Shown here piece after piece: positions 1 to 12,226 of a stretch of DNA of 64,000 nt. Source of the stretch: Stenocarpella maydis (taxonomy: Eukaryota; Ascomycota; Sordariomycetes; Diaporthales; Diaporthaceae). Location of the stretch: assembly GCA_002270565.1 (NCBI GenBank), contig NQMI01000090.1, positions 62,001-126,000 on the forward strand, read 5' to 3'. The notes under the pieces are model-generated. The model searched no databases and was not told the origin of the DNA. It saw nothing but the letters and a program-made list of their open reading frames with translations. The position numbers and the translations under genes were made by a program. How positions within the stretch are numbered: position 1 is the first letter of the stretch; each line of letters starts with the position of its first letter.

Positions 1-163
1 CGTTGAGTCAGTTGGCTATTTTTCGCCTCCTGGAACAATGCACTTGAGGCGCCCTGTCGCCCTGAGATATTTGTGGTTCAGGTTGCGAATGTACAGAGTC
101 ATTTCGTCCTCCCGATTGTCTCTGTATCCGGATTTCAGCGGGTTGATGATATGCGTCGCTACC

Positions 164-2152
164 TCACAGAGTCCTCAGGCTCTTCTCCAGCAGCTTTTGC
201 CCCTCGCGGACCTTTGGGCAGTAGTGCCTCCTCAGCAGCTCTCCCTCCCATACTGTAGCTGCAAATGGATTGCTGCCTTCGACAGATTCACTGAGCGCAT
301 TGTAGGTCCCGTCGCCTTTCCTCTCCTCCGTATTCCATATTGCTCCGATCTTCTTCCCATGTGTATATGTCACGTCGTTCAACAAGGCGAGTACGGCCTG
401 ACACGACTTCTCCGGCATCTGCAGAGCGATGGTCATCAGCTGCTTTGCGAATGCTGCAATTCGTAGCGGAGGCACCGAGCGTATGTTCCACGGTGGCAGA
501 AGGACTGCCGTCAGACATCTGATCATGAGCACAGTTGTTGTCTGCAGGTTGACCCTGTTCGCTTTGGGAGCCTGGTGGCTATCCGGGTCCGGCAAGCGCA
601 AGGCCCTCGCGCCGAGTTCCAGGTCCGCGTCCATCGACAATGGGAAGAGGCTTTGAAAAAGGTGCGTCGAGAAGTAGGACAGGTCCAGGTGCAGATCCGC
701 GCGGGCGTTGTGTGCGTCCTGGCCTGCGAGGAGGGTGAATGCCGTCACTGTGCATAACAGCGCCTCACGGCTTGTATTCCGAACCGGCACATCTTCCTTG
801 TCGTCCTCTCCGTCCTCGCCATCTTCCTCGGCATCCTCCTCGCTGTGCCGAATGAGATCCTTCATCGCTTCGAGCAAGTCGCCGAAGAAGTCCTGGTTGA
901 TCAGATGAGAGTATTTGGCCAATCCCTCAAGCACGGCTCCCATTAGATTTGGCTGTCTCTGCTTGAGGACCCGGAAATAGGTAGCAAAGACAAGCTTTAG
1001 CGTCTCGGACTGCATATGATCCCGCTCCTCGTGGCTCACCATGGCATCTGCTTGCGCCATTACTTTGGATAGAGCCTTCTCTTCCTTGATAGCCTTCCGC
1101 TCACGCTTCGTACGGTGCTCCCACTTCTTCTTGGGTTTCTTGCCATCTGCAGTGTCAACCTCATCTTTTGAGGCCTTGCCAGAGAATTCCGAGAGCAGTC
1201 TTAGGGAAAGGAACAGATTGAGCACACTTTCGTTGACCAGATAACGCCGCGCCTTCATCATCTTGGACAGTAAAGACACTGCTTCCATGGAGGGCCGTCC
1301 CTCTTCGTCGTCCTGAAACAGAGTCTCGAGGGCCTCCAGGCACTTTGTGAAGGATTCGTCAACCTTTCGGGAGCTCAGTTTCCCGACCAGGATCTTCAAA
1401 AGCTCCGTTCGAAAGTTGAAATGAGGTACGGATGTAACCAATGTGCAGGCGCATGTGATGGCGACCTTGGCCAGGCTGCTGTTGTCCGCTGATCCCTTGA
1501 GCTTCGCGTACTCAGTCAACTTTTTGAGATACGCTTGGTAACCAGCCACCAGAGCATGCTCGTATGTACGCAGACTCCTGACTTCCTTGGACAACTTCGC
1601 CCCAGGGGCTTCCTCCGCGCTTGGTCGTATCCGATAGCCGGGGATCACGTCCTTGTATATTGCCAGCTGCGTCACGATACAGAGCTTCCGAATCGCAAGT
1701 ATCCGCGACTCCCCAATCTTGCCCAATTGTTTGAAAGCCCCAGGGTATTCCTCCGGGTTTTCGCTCAGGTGCAGGCCAATCTTGGCCAGCTCTTCCTTCG
1801 CTTTGATGATCTGTTCACGCTCCGACATTGTTGGTTCGGCCGGAGGGGGTTCGTCGGCAGTCTCGGGAGCAGCGCCGTCGCTCTCGTTTCCGTCGAGCCA
1901 TTCGTCGTCACTCTCAATGGGAGCAGCATCCTGGCTGACCGGCACGTATTCCAAGCGACCATCTGGCGTCTTTATTGGAAGCTTGTTGCTCTCCTTCTCC
2001 TTCTTCTTTCCTTTCCTGGGGCGCGACTCGTAGTCCTGCTCCAGGTTCCAGCTCGCAGCGTTCTTGAAGAAAGCATTTTGTACCTTCGAGCCTGAGACGT
2101 TCTCCTCGGACTCCGGTGGGCTCAAGCGCCGCTTCTTGGAAGGTGGACCCAT
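164..2152 (-). CDS. noc3: Noc3, nucleolar complex-associated protein 3
   Basis: An intronless 662-residue frame that matches the Noc3 family in length and layout. Noc3 works in the nucleolus and nucleoplasm with Noc2 in pre-60S ribosome maturation and export, and in yeast is also linked to replication origin licensing. The N terminus is basic and disordered, with a likely nuclear signal (PSKKRR, residues 4-9) and a second Lys-rich patch near residue 45. The conserved Noc3 segment follows at about 130-230, around LSENPEEYPGAFKQLGKIGE. The C-terminal third is the CBF/Mak21-type domain (about 390-620). A very acidic stretch lies near residue 450. The start is the first ATG downstream of a short promoter shared with utp10; no upstream in-frame ATG competes. 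The family assignment is recalled, not searched. Confidence 0.94.
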   Translation of the reverse strand: MGPPSKKRRLSPPESEENVSGSKVQNAFFKNAASWNLEQDYESRPRKGKKKEKESNKLPIKTPDGRLEYVPVSQDAAPIESDDEWLDGNESDGAAPETADEPPPAEPTMSEREQIIKAKEELAKIGLHLSENPEEYPGAFKQLGKIGESRILAIRKLCIVTQLAIYKDVIPGYRIRPSAEEAPGAKLSKEVRSLRTYEHALVAGYQAYLKKLTEYAKLKGSADNSSLAKVAITCACTLVTSVPHFNFRTELLKILVGKLSSRKVDESFTKCLEALETLFQDDEEGRPSMEAVSLLSKMMKARRYLVNESVLNLFLSLRLLSEFSGKASKDEVDTADGKKPKKKWEHRTKRERKAIKEEKALSKVMAQADAMVSHEERDHMQSETLKLVFATYFRVLKQRQPNLMGAVLEGLAKYSHLINQDFFGDLLEAMKDLIRHSEEDAEEDGEDGEDDKEDVPVRNTSREALLCTVTAFTLLAGQDAHNARADLHLDLSYFSTHLFQSLFPLSMDADLELGARALRLPDPDSHQAPKANRVNLQTTTVLMIRCLTAVLLPPWNIRSVPPLRIAAFAKQLMTIALQMPEKSCQAVLALLNDVTYTHGKKIGAIWNTEERKGDGTYNALSESVEGSNPFAATVWEGELLRRHYCPKVREGQKLLEKSLRTL

Positions 2153-2464
2153 TGCAACAAATTCTGGACGGCTGGAGCTGGATGGTCAAGAGCAAGTGAA
2201 CGTGCTGCAGACGGGTGCTTGTATACGCACCGTGGTTGCAAAATTGGAGGTCCTATCGCTGCGACGCCAAAAGAAAAAAAGATTAAGCGGGCAAGATAAG
2301 CGCGTCGCGCCCCGCCAAGACTTCTTATCGCCCAATCAACGCGCAATCCAGAGCCTGGACTTTGGAAAAGTTCAGGGAGTCGAGGCCCCTGGACAGAAAT
2401 TGTGCCCGAACCTGAACTTCACCATCGCCCAGGTCACAGGGCACGCGCACTGGCAGAGAGAGAC
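2153..2464. promoter_or_regulatory. Shared divergent promoter of noc3 and utp10
   Basis: The 312 bp between the two divergent start codons must hold both promoters and 5' leaders. It contains a CCAAT box on the + strand at 2332-2336 and a GATA core (AGATAAG) at about 2294-2300. The minus strand next to the CCAAT box reads GGGCGATAAG, one base from the yeast PAC core GCGATGAG found at ribosome-biogenesis genes. No upstream ATG precedes utp10 in this interval. The motif meanings are inferred. Confidence 0.6.
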
Positions 2465-5400
2465 ATGGCGCCCTCATCACTCGCTGCGCAGTTGGCGCAG
2501 ATCGCCGTCAACTCCAAGACCACCCTCAACGTGAAGGCGCAAAAAGCTGCACACACCAAGTCACTGATTTTCGAACCAAAAGTCGCCGCCGGCCAGAGTT
2601 TCCAGACCGTCTACGACATCTGCCATGAGGGCTTCGAGGAGCTGTGCCGCCTCGATGCTCGGTTCCTTCCGTACGAGCAGACGCTGTTCAGTGAGCAAAG
2701 CCAGGATGAGGACCGCACGGAGATGACAGCCGCCGAGAATGCCAAGCTGGACAAAGCCGTAGACGCGTTCTTGCGCCTGGTCGGGGGGAAGCTGAGGCTC
2801 ATGCCGGCTATTAAAGCTGTAGAGTGGCTTATAAGGAGATTCAGGTAGGTCTCCTGCTTCTTGTTATCCGGATGCGCTCTAACTTGGGCCCAGGATACAC
2901 GAATACAGCACATCCTCCCTCATTACCACCTTCCTGCCATACCACTCCGCGCCGCTCTTCGTCACGCTCATGTCGATCCTCCCCGCAAAGCTCCCCAACC
3001 AATATAGGTTCCTCGACCCGTACGTGCGATCCTTGACGGCGCCTCCCAGGGCTATTCTGGTCCAACAATCAGTTCATCACTTTGAGCTCCTGTCGGCCAT
3101 TTCAGATTGGACGTTGGAGTCATGCCGAGCGCAACAGCACTACCCGGGCTTGATCTCCTTCTGGGGCGGATTGATGACCGAGTCTGTCAACGGCACGTTG
3201 GACCACATGAAATCAGGCAGGAGAGCGGTCCAAAGAGATCATGATCAAGACCTTCTCCAGAAGCTTCTGCCTATTCTAAGCGAAACCTTGATGATAAAGA
3301 AGGTCCCTGGCCTTCAGATAGCAAGCTACATGGTCATAGCAGTCTATGCCTCGAAGGGTGGCTTGGAGGATGCCATACTCCTGGAGTTTATGAATCAACT
3401 GGTCCTGGGCTGGTCTAATGAGACAGTCAGGCCTGGGTTGGTTTGTCTGTCTATCCTGGCCCAGTGCAGGTCTGCCAAGCAGCTCTCATGGAGGGTAGCT
3501 AAGTCTCTCGCCAAAGTCCAAGACTTGGATGTGCTGCTTCAGGAACTAAAGAAGGAGTACCGGGTTGATAAACTGGCCAATGGTCTTGCGATTGCCCTGA
3601 TTGAGAGGCTCACCAAAAAGGGCGAAGTCCGAGGCCTCCCATTGATCAAGACAATCCTGTTGGCGCAGATGCTCAGCGAGAAGCAAGCATCGGTTATCAT
3701 CCGATCGTTGCTAGTGGCCGGGCACAAGATTTCTAACGAAATTGACGAGGACGGGGAAGCTCGGAAACAGCTAGGGCAGATAATTGTGGCGCTCTCGCAG
3801 GCTGCGGATGGAGCTGGAGAACTGTTTCGGAGAGTCATCGAGGAGGCTGAGTTCGACATTGACGAGCTGGAGCTGAAACTCAAGGCGTCCATCCGCCCCA
3901 AGAAAGCTGTCAAGTCCAACGGAGAGGGAACTAAACCACTGACTGACGACGCGGAAGCTGCTCTGGCTGAAGAACTGGATCTGGACGCTGGCCTGAGCAG
4001 ACTGTCGAAGCATAAGAAGCCTCCAGCTCGCACATGCCTGTCCAGCGATTCAGACCCCATCTTTGAAGAGCTCTGCCAGATTTTCATATCCGCCGCTTCT
4101 GACAGGTCGACCCTCTTGAAGTTGGACGAAGCTCCGATACTCGAGAGAGAATCCGCGCCGTCTGATTGCTTCTATTTCTCTTTCTACATGCGCATCTGGC
4201 TTGGTCCATACCCGATTCTGGCTCGAGCACGAGCGCTTGAGATGGCTAAGAATCGACTGCAGCAGCCAGACTGCTCAAAAGCCGACTTTCAGGCACTTCA
4301 TCCTTACTGCATTGCTGCTCTGGGCGACCCAGCCAAGAAGGTCCGTCGGGCTGCGGCTGAGCTGCTTGCTGTATTGCAAACAAACAACACCGATGCAGGG
4401 TCTCGCAGGAAGAGCGAAACACCATGGGGCTCCCGAGCATTATACAAGACCGGGCAAGATCCCAAATGGCTGACACCCGAGGCCAGTAGGACCTTGCTCG
4501 AAGATGTCCTGATTCCCGCCCTGGAGGAGTCAATCATGCATGAAGACCACATCACCGCTGCCCTCAAAGAAGCTCTCGAAAGCTCAAGCAAGTCATCGAC
4601 GGACAAGGATGCTTCAAAAAAGGGGCATATCTCTTCAAGTGTTCGCGCTGCCATATTCAGCTTCCTAGCATCGCACGTCGTGGAGTCTCCCTTGTTGAAC
4701 TTCGACTTCAGACTGCTCAAGGCGTTGAATCAAGTGCAAAAAGTGGGGGGCATTTCCAGAACCCAGCTGCTTCTCCCCTCATTACAGTGGTGGTCAAAAC
4801 TCGGTCATGACGAGGCTCTCAACCTGCTCAGCAAGGAAGGGCTGGATGGAGCCAAGGTCACTGCTTGCTTCGTGGACATTGTTGTGCCCAACGACTCCTC
4901 TGGACTTGAATGCCTTTTTGGCATTGTAGAGGACAATCAACCAGAGGAGCGTCCAGATCTTGTGCTTAGCGTATTCTCCAGAATACGCAAGATGTGGCCT
5001 TCCATGAAAGACAGGATCAAAAAGGATATCGCACACAAGGCCTTGAGTCTCTCGCAGAGGGAAGGAAAGGTTTCAGCAGAAGCACTGGAGTTACTGAGGA
5101 GCGTTCCTTTGACAACTGAGATTCTTCTCGACTTCCTCTTGTCTCTACAGGATGTCACTCAACTCGCGGTAGAACCACCTTCTACCAAACGCAGACGGAC
5201 CAGTTCTTCCGAACATCACCGGTCGGCTGATACGCACCACTCTCCTGAACTTGCGGCCGCATTGAATAAGGTCACTATTGTTTTGAGCCTGGTCGAGTCG
5301 TCAAACCCGGCTGAGCATCCGGAGCTGCTTCAGAGCCTGTTCATGGTGCTATCAGAGCTCCAAACATTCAGGGCGCTGATAGGTTCCGAACTCGGTTATC

Positions 5401-7946
5401 TCCAGAACCTCGTCCTAGGTAGCTTATTGGCGATGATGCCCACGTACCGCGACGACAAGAAGCTCAAAATAGACACCTCAGTTGGGCATGGAGACGTGCT
5501 GGTGTCTTGCATTCAGAAGTCTTCGAGCCCGGCTGTGCAGAACTCTGCGCTGCTTCTGGTTGCAAGCCTGGCCAAGACTGCACCGGATGTTGTTCTACAC
5601 AGCGTCATGCCCATATTCACCTTTATGGGGAGCTCGGTGCTCCGACAGAGTGACGACTATTCCGCCCATGTCATCAATCAGACCATTCGAGAGGTGATAC
5701 CACCCCTGATTGATACGTTCCGCAAAGGAAGGAGACATATCGTTGCCAGTGCATCGGAGCTTTTGGCAAGCTTCGTTATCGCCTATGAGCACATCCCGTC
5801 CCACAGGAGACAAGGTCTCTTCATTTCGCTCGTCGAAAATCTCGGGCCTCGAGACTTCCTTTTTGCGCTGGTGGCCCTGTTTGTCGACAAGTACGGAACT
5901 TCCGATAACATTCAGATTTTCACTGCCGATCTCCTGAATCACTTCAGCGTGGAGATTCAACTCCAGACTCTCATCAGTTTCCTTGATCTCGTGGCAGATA
6001 TGTTCAAGGCGAAGCCGAATTTGTCCGCTGTCATGTTTGGAAAGAAGGAGGGCGATGAAGAAGTCAACAAGACAGCCTTGAAGCAATTGACTCTGCTACC
6101 TCACCTGCTTGCTAGTCGGTCGCTCAAGCGGGAAGTTGGGAAGCTGGCGGAACGGGATGATATGGAAACCGCCAAGATCCGCGAGCTCTACGCACAACTC
6201 CTTGAAGACGTTCTGACGTTGGCTGACACTGTCAAGACAAGAAAGGCCTTGCACGTCCGCTGTGGAGACGCATTGTCCAACTTGTTGAACCTTCTCTCCG
6301 TGGGCGAGTTCATTAAGTCGGTGGAGACCCTACTTGATCGGCCGAACGTTGGCCTTCGCCAGAAGGTTTTGCGCGCACTCGAGGCACGCGTCGACAAAGA
6401 GAAGCAGGGCGATGCGCAGTCGAGAACGGCTCTTTTGGCATTTTTGCCTCAGCTTACCGCCGTCATCCGCGACTCGGACGACATTCATTACAAGCATACT
6501 GCGGTCACCTGCGTGGACAAAATCTCAGAGAAATACGGCAAGAAGGATCTGGAGGCTGTTGCAGCGGCCGCGTCAACTATCGCGGGCAGGCAATGCCTTG
6601 GCCAAAACGACAGGCGTCTACGGATCATGGCTCTCCTCTGCCTTGCCTCGCTTGTCGACGTCCTTCAGGATGGCATTGTGCCGATCTTGCCTACTGCTAT
6701 CCCCAGAACGCTTGAGTATCTGTCTACCTCTATTGACGGCGTCGACTCCGATACTGAGCTTCATGAGGCGTGCTATGCTCTCATGACGGCATTGGCTCAA
6801 CATTTGCCTTACATGGTCTCCGGGGCTTACCTTGACCAGCTACTGCACATCTCGAACAAGTCTGCCGAGTCTCCACTGGACGACGACGTGCACGACAACA
6901 GAAAGCAATGCCTGCACTTCCTCGCCAAGCAGCTGGATTCCAAGGTGCTGTTCGGCGCGTTGCAGAAGAACTGGGCGTCCGCAATGGACGCAGGATACTC
7001 GGTAGGGAAAGATGGCCAATACGAAAGGCTGGAGGCTAACAGTGTGCAGGCCATGAATGAATTTGTTGAGATCCTCGGGTTGGGCATCGACAAGCACTCC
7101 AAGGCAGAAGTTGTCAGGAATGTGTCATCTTTATCTGCCATCTTCCTAGCCGCCTTTGATCTTCGCCGCCTTGAAAACTCAAACTCGCGAACGAACGCGA
7201 GCAATTTGAACAGCCTAGAGGAAGCCATCAACGAGGTGGCCTTGAAGATGATTTACAAGCTTAACGACGCAGCCTTCAGACCAATCTTCACGCAGCTCAT
7301 TGAGTGGTCTAGCTCCGGGCTTCCCAGATCGGACGTGCTCGGCATTACGCTTCGGCAGCAAAGCATCTACGGCTTCCTGTACAAGTTCTTTGCCAGCCTT
7401 AAGTCGATCGTCACGAGTTATAGCTCTTACGTTGTCGACCAGGCAGCCAAAATACTCCAAGAAATCGACATCAAGGATGCCAACCAACGCGAGCTCTGGA
7501 AACGCGTCCTCAGGACTCTCACGAAGTCCTTTGAGCACGACCAGGACGACTTCTGGCAGGCGCCCTCGCACTTCAGCGCCATTGCGCCCGTTCTGGTGCA
7601 GCAGTTCCGGCACGCTCCACACGTAGACCTTGGGGAGGACCTGTCACCTGCCGTGGTGCAGCTTGCGAGTGCGGCCGACTCTCAAGAACACCAAAAGGAG
7701 CTGAATACATCGCTGCTCAAGCATTTGCAGTCTCAGGCGGCCGCTGTCCGATTAGCGGTTGTCAAGTGCCAGCAAGCCCTGGTGGACAAGGTCGGAGAGG
7801 AGTGGCTGTCCATGTTGCCTGAGATGCTACCGTACATCAGCGAGTTGCAAGAGGACGAGGACGAGGTGGTGGACCGGGAGACACACAAGTGGATTGTCAA
7901 GATCGAAGGGGTACTGGGCGAGAGTTTGGATTCAATGTTGCAGTAG
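2465..7946 (+). CDS. utp10: Utp10, U3 snoRNP / SSU processome HEAT-repeat protein
   Basis: Two exons, 2465-2844 and 2894-7946, split by a 49-bp GT-AG intron whose removal restores ...IRRFRIHEYS...; the product is 1810 residues. Utp10 (BP28/HEATR1 in animals) is a very long HEAT-repeat scaffold of the t-UTP/UtpA subcomplex. It acts in the nucleolus in Pol I transcription and in early 18S pre-rRNA processing. The N terminus (AAQLAQIAVNS..., KAQKAAHTKSLIFEP) and the conserved block SILPAKLPNQYRFLDPYV around residue 155 are typical. The BP28CT-type C-terminal region follows residue ~1500. The start at 2465 (MAPSSL) is preferred over an in-frame ATG 63 bp upstream because family members begin there. 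It diverges from noc3, also a ribosome-assembly gene. Confidence 0.95.
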
Positions 7947-9160
7947 AGGGAGTGATGAAAAAGTAGACACCGACATTCGTACAATTTTGAGTGCTGAAGC
8001 TCTGGTGTGTTAATAAACAAGCATCTGTACTGGACGGTACACATCGGGGGGGGGGGGTTGTACCAAGTAGTCTTGAGGACACCAATCCACCGACGAATGG
8101 ATTCTGCGGTGCCTTTGATTTCTACGTCGTCGCTTCTACAATGTCGATCATGAGTAGAGCTCGACCGGCTGTTCCGAAGACAGCGGGGCCAGCGGGCCAG
8201 CGGGACCCGCAACAGTGGAACTCTGGGCCTTCCGCCTTCCGGAAACTCACGAAGAGAGCGAGTGAAGCCTTTCGCGTAATTGTAATTTCGCCTCCATGAC
8301 ACGGGCCACCAGGAGGACATATCCGCCTGCAAGTAAAGCATATCGAGGATTAGATATTCAGTAACAACAACTGGTCAAGAATCTTAGGCACACAGTGACG
8401 CCTGGACGAAGTTTATAATCCAGACTGGCCGATTGCAAGCCGTGTTCATAAACGTTCACTAGCGTATCCTTAAGAGCACCGACCAACAGGTAGTTCTTCT
8501 GGCCGGCACTTGGGTGCTGAAAGTGGGAGAGGCATGATTATTCCCGATGGCCCGTGGTAGTCTTTTCAAATATTTATGGAGGGGTGTGCAGACTGAATAC
8601 ATTGGCGAGGGTGATAGTGGTTCTGACAGACGGGGCCAGAGGTGCTCAGGTTGGTGAGAACAGCCTGGTCCCGGGCCCCAACGTCCGGCCGACCGCAGTG
8701 GCGAGTCCGTTCCCGTCCGCCTTGAGTGGGCCGCGCCGTGTCTGGTTCCGGTATTCGCCGTAGTGACAACGAATGCCTCAGTTCTTGCTGACCGGAGAGA
8801 GAGAAAAGCACAAGCCTTGGTTGGACAGCCCGCCCAGGCATACTATATGAAGTATACCAGGTAAAGAAGGAGAAATGGCGCTTGTCGATTGCCCGCCGAG
8901 ATGATGTGTAAGACCTCTGACAGCCGGGACGCCCGGGGCCAGGAGCGGAGTCCGCTGCCCAGCCTGGGATAACGTCACACCAACGACACAACAAACCAGA
9001 GCCCCTTTTAAGACTCGTCCCAGGCTCGCCCTCAAGGAGGAAACGCGAGCTCACTGGAGATGGAACAAGGCCAAATTCACCGCAGATCCCTGTACCGAAC
9101 CAGGTCCTCTGCTTTTGCTTAGGACCCGCGAGATAGGAACACAAAGCGTCCTAAACGAAC
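7947..9160. other. Intergenic: utp10 3' flank and NADH dehydrogenase promoter
   Basis: About 1.2 kb without a supportable gene. It holds the utp10 polyadenylation region, a G12 homopolymer at 8046-8057 and the promoter of the downstream dehydrogenase. A 192-codon antisense frame (8566-9144) shows no domain-like or conserved character and is treated as chance. Confidence 0.7.
8012..8017 (+). terminator. AATAAA polyadenylation signal of utp10
   Basis: A canonical AATAAA hexamer lies 66 nt after the utp10 stop codon. The following 40 nt include a G12 run (8046-8057), which may form part of the downstream element. The position is reasonable for fungal 3' ends, but no transcript evidence is available. 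Confidence 0.5.
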
Positions 9161-11561
9161 ATGGCGCCAAGCCTCGCCAAATCAGCAGCCAGCAGCAGGC
9201 TGGTTGCACAGCGCGCCCTGGCGATCAACCGGCGGAGCGGGTATGCTCGGTGCTTCGCGACAGGCGTCGAGCCAGAGAAAGGTGCGTCGCACTCCTCAAT
9301 ATCGGTCCTAAGAAGAGCGCAGGTGTGGATCCGCCCGCCTCCCGGTGTGTGAGCCTCAGGTCGGACAAGTTCCTTTAGGGCCTCGTGTGAGAATAAGCCG
9401 TGAGACTGGGTGGTCTTTCCCCCTCTCGGTGACCGAATCTGAGAGGTCTCACACCCCCTTCCCTCTCAGAAATAAATACGGCCTGTATGGCCTCGCTCGG
9501 GCGGGGAGCAAGCCATGGAGATCAGCCATCTCGAGAATGGCCGGCCAAGGGCTGCGCTCGCTCATAGTCAGCGGTATACGCCGTCTAACAGGTCGTGCAG
9601 GCAAGAAGAGAGAGAGGATAGCAATCCTGGGATCTGGTCAGTTCAACTCGTAAAGACTCCATGCCAGGCATTCATTGATCCATAGCTAACCATGTGAGTA
9701 GGATGGGCGGGTTACGCTCTCGCAAGGACGCTTGATGCATCAAAATATGAAAGGATCATAATATCGCCTCGCTCCTATTTCGTCTTCACACCCCTGTTGG
9801 CATCAACATCCGTGGGGACGCTCGAATTCAGGACGACCTTGGAGTCGGTCCGCAGACTGGGAGATGTCGAGTTCCACCAGGGCTGGGCAGATGACATAGA
9901 CTTCTCACGGAAGATGATCCGCGTGGAGGAGAACCAGGCAGACGATCTCTCCAGTCAGACTATCCTCCCGCCTCCCAAGGATCAGAAGAGCCATGTTGAG
10001 ATCCAGGTCGAGCCGCCCCAGGTCCCCAAGGGTCCGGTGATGGATGTCGGTTACGACAAGCTCGTCATTGCCGTTGGTGCGTACAGCCAGACTTTTGGCA
10101 TCGAAGGCGTGAGGCAGCATGCGCATTTCTTGAGAGATATCGGGGACGCGAGGAGAGTTCGCCTGAGGGTTTTGTCTCTGTTTGAGCAGTGTTCAAGCCC
10201 AACCATCTGTAGGTGGAGACTTGGCGATGCTTTCTCACCTGGCCGGAAACCGCACGGCTGACTTGCTTCACACAGCTGAAGAAAACCGCCGCAAGTTGCT
10301 TCACTTCGCCATTGTAGGCGGCGGGCCCACCGGTATAGAATTTGCAGGTAAGGGGAGCCCAAAGAAGAACTAAACCTCTGTGTTGTGCTGCGGTCCCCCG
10401 AGCAAGCCACTGCTATACCGAATCCAGACCACCTCGCGACAGGTCTCCTTTCCCGGGGTGCTTACTGACCTCAGGCATCTCCAGCTGAGCTCCACGATCT
10501 CATCCACGATGATCTCTCCAGGATATATCCCGACCTGATGCAATACGTGAGAATCACAGTGTATGACATCGCGCCCAAGATCCTGCCCATGTTCGACCAG
10601 GCGCTGGCGTCCTACGCCATGCGCACGGTCCAGAAGCAGAACATCAAGATCAAGACGGCCCACAGCATCCAGCGCGTGCGGCCCGACGCGGACCCCACGG
10701 GCGGGCTCAGGATCAAGATCAAGGAGTGCGGCGGCGACGAGGTCGGGGCCGGCATCGTGGTGTGGAGCACGGGGCTGATGCAGAACCCGCTCATCGAGAG
10801 GCTCGTGGCCAAGAGCCTGTCGGCCCCGCCCCCCGCCGAGGGCCAGGAGGCGCCCCGCGAGCTCAGGCTCGAGAAGGACGCCAGGACGGGCGGTATCATC
10901 ACCGACGGGCGGTTCCGCGCGCGGCTGGCCGACGCCAGCGCCCTGGACGAGGACAAGACCCCCGCGGCTGCGGCTGACCCGCCCGGCGGCGCGGGGCCGG
11001 GCGGAGCGGCCATTGGCCTGCAGGCGCAGGTCCTGAGGGACGTCTTCGTCATCGGCGACTGCGCCGTCATCGAGGACCAGCCGGCGCTGCCCAAGACGGC
11101 GCAGGTGGCCTCGCAGGAGGCGGCGTACCTGGCCAAGGCTCTGAACGAGGGGACGCTGGACGAGGCGAAGCCCTTCAAGTTCAAGAACCTCGGGACAATG
11201 ACGTACCTGGGCAACGTAGGTGCCGCCCCCGGTGCTTTCTATCCATCCGGATCCCAGCCTGAGGACGTGAGACGTCTCGCAGACATGCTGACAATGAGGC
11301 CGCGCAGTGGAAGGCACTGTTCCAGGGGAACTCGGGCGACCTGACGGGGTTCATGGCCTGGGTCCTGTGGCGAGGGGCCTACCTCACCAAGTCTATGAGC
11401 TGGAAGAATAAGATACTGATTCCTGTCTACGTGAGTACACCTTTTACCTCTCAGAATGGTTAAACTCTCTTTCACCGACTGCTTTACGGTTCAGGGCTGA
11501 CTGCATGTTTGTCTAGTGGTTTGTTTCATGGGTCTTTGGACGAGACATCTCTCGGTTTTGA
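9161..11561 (+). CDS. Alternative (rotenone-insensitive) mitochondrial NADH:ubiquinone oxidoreductase, NDI/NDE type
   Basis: Seven exons: 9161-9281, 9601-9636, 9702-10208, 10276-10347, 10485-11215, 11308-11430 and 11517-11561, giving 544 residues. This type II NADH dehydrogenase passes electrons from NADH to ubiquinone without pumping protons. The N terminus (MAPSLAKSAASSRLVAQRAL) is Arg/Ser-rich without acids, as in a mitochondrial presequence. The first dinucleotide fold has ILGSGWAG (residues ~49-56) for FAD and the second has VGGGPTGIEFA (~235-245) for NADH. The conserved SPRSYFVFTPLLAS segment lies between them, and VFVIGDCA is the second FAD contact. The C terminus WVFGRDISRF is family-like. 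An Ala/Gly/Pro-rich insert near residue 415 replaces the place where NDE1-type enzymes can carry an EF hand; no EF hand is visible. Internal versus external orientation cannot be told from sequence. Exon 2 (36 nt) rests on frame and motif continuity. Confidence 0.93.
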
Positions 11562-12226
11562 TACAGTAGAGGAGCACGGCGCTGGCTGTAACAGCTGGAT
11601 TCCTCATTTCCAGGGTGTAAACATATAGGCCGGTTATAGAATACTTGAATTTTCTGAATAGAGCCATCTGCACTTGGCTGGGTTCTTGGAGCACGTCGGA
11701 TCACCGCATCATTCTTTTTTTTTCTTTCTTCTCCCCTGGACGTTTCTGTCTATTTGATACCCAGGTTGTACGTCGTCTTGAATTCAAATCCCTAGCAATA
11801 CCATGCGAAAAATGAATGCCCGGTGAAAATGACTTTCATTTAAGCTACCTAGCTATCTAAAGGCATTCCGTTGCCGTGGGAGGGCATGGAAGGCACGTGA
11901 GCGTAGTCAGCTAGCTCTGTCGATATCGTCCTAGGGGCAGACTGAAAAATTCCAAACTGATCCATCTGCGAAGGAGAAGGAAAAAAGAAGATTTGCGCAC
12001 GAGGCATCTCACGGGTTCTAGCTGCGCGAGATGCTCCTAATAGACTTTGGTCCTCGCAATAAACATCATAAAACATGGATGCAACCGCCTGTGCTCTGCA
12101 TCGCCCACCGATGCAGTCCTCATGAGAAGATCAAAAAATGCCCGGATGTTTTGCTATGGCGGTCCAGACCGCTTGCAATCCACAGAGTGTAGCGTGGCCC
12201 TCATGCTCCGCCTTCAAGTTGGGTGG
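11562..12226. other. Convergent intergenic region
   Basis: 665 bp between the ends of the NADH dehydrogenase (+) and the next gene (-). It must contain both 3' untranslated regions. A T-rich stretch near 11716-11730 is the only notable feature; nothing coding is seen. Confidence 0.7.

Noticed and set aside
8566..9144. 192-codon frame on the - strand in the promoter of the NADH dehydrogenase
   Set aside because: No recognisable domain and atypical composition; it occupies the expected promoter. Left as chance.
10370..11317. 315-codon frame on the - strand
   Set aside because: Antisense to GC-rich exons of the NADH dehydrogenase; an Arg/Leu/Gly-rich shadow produced by strong third-position GC bias.
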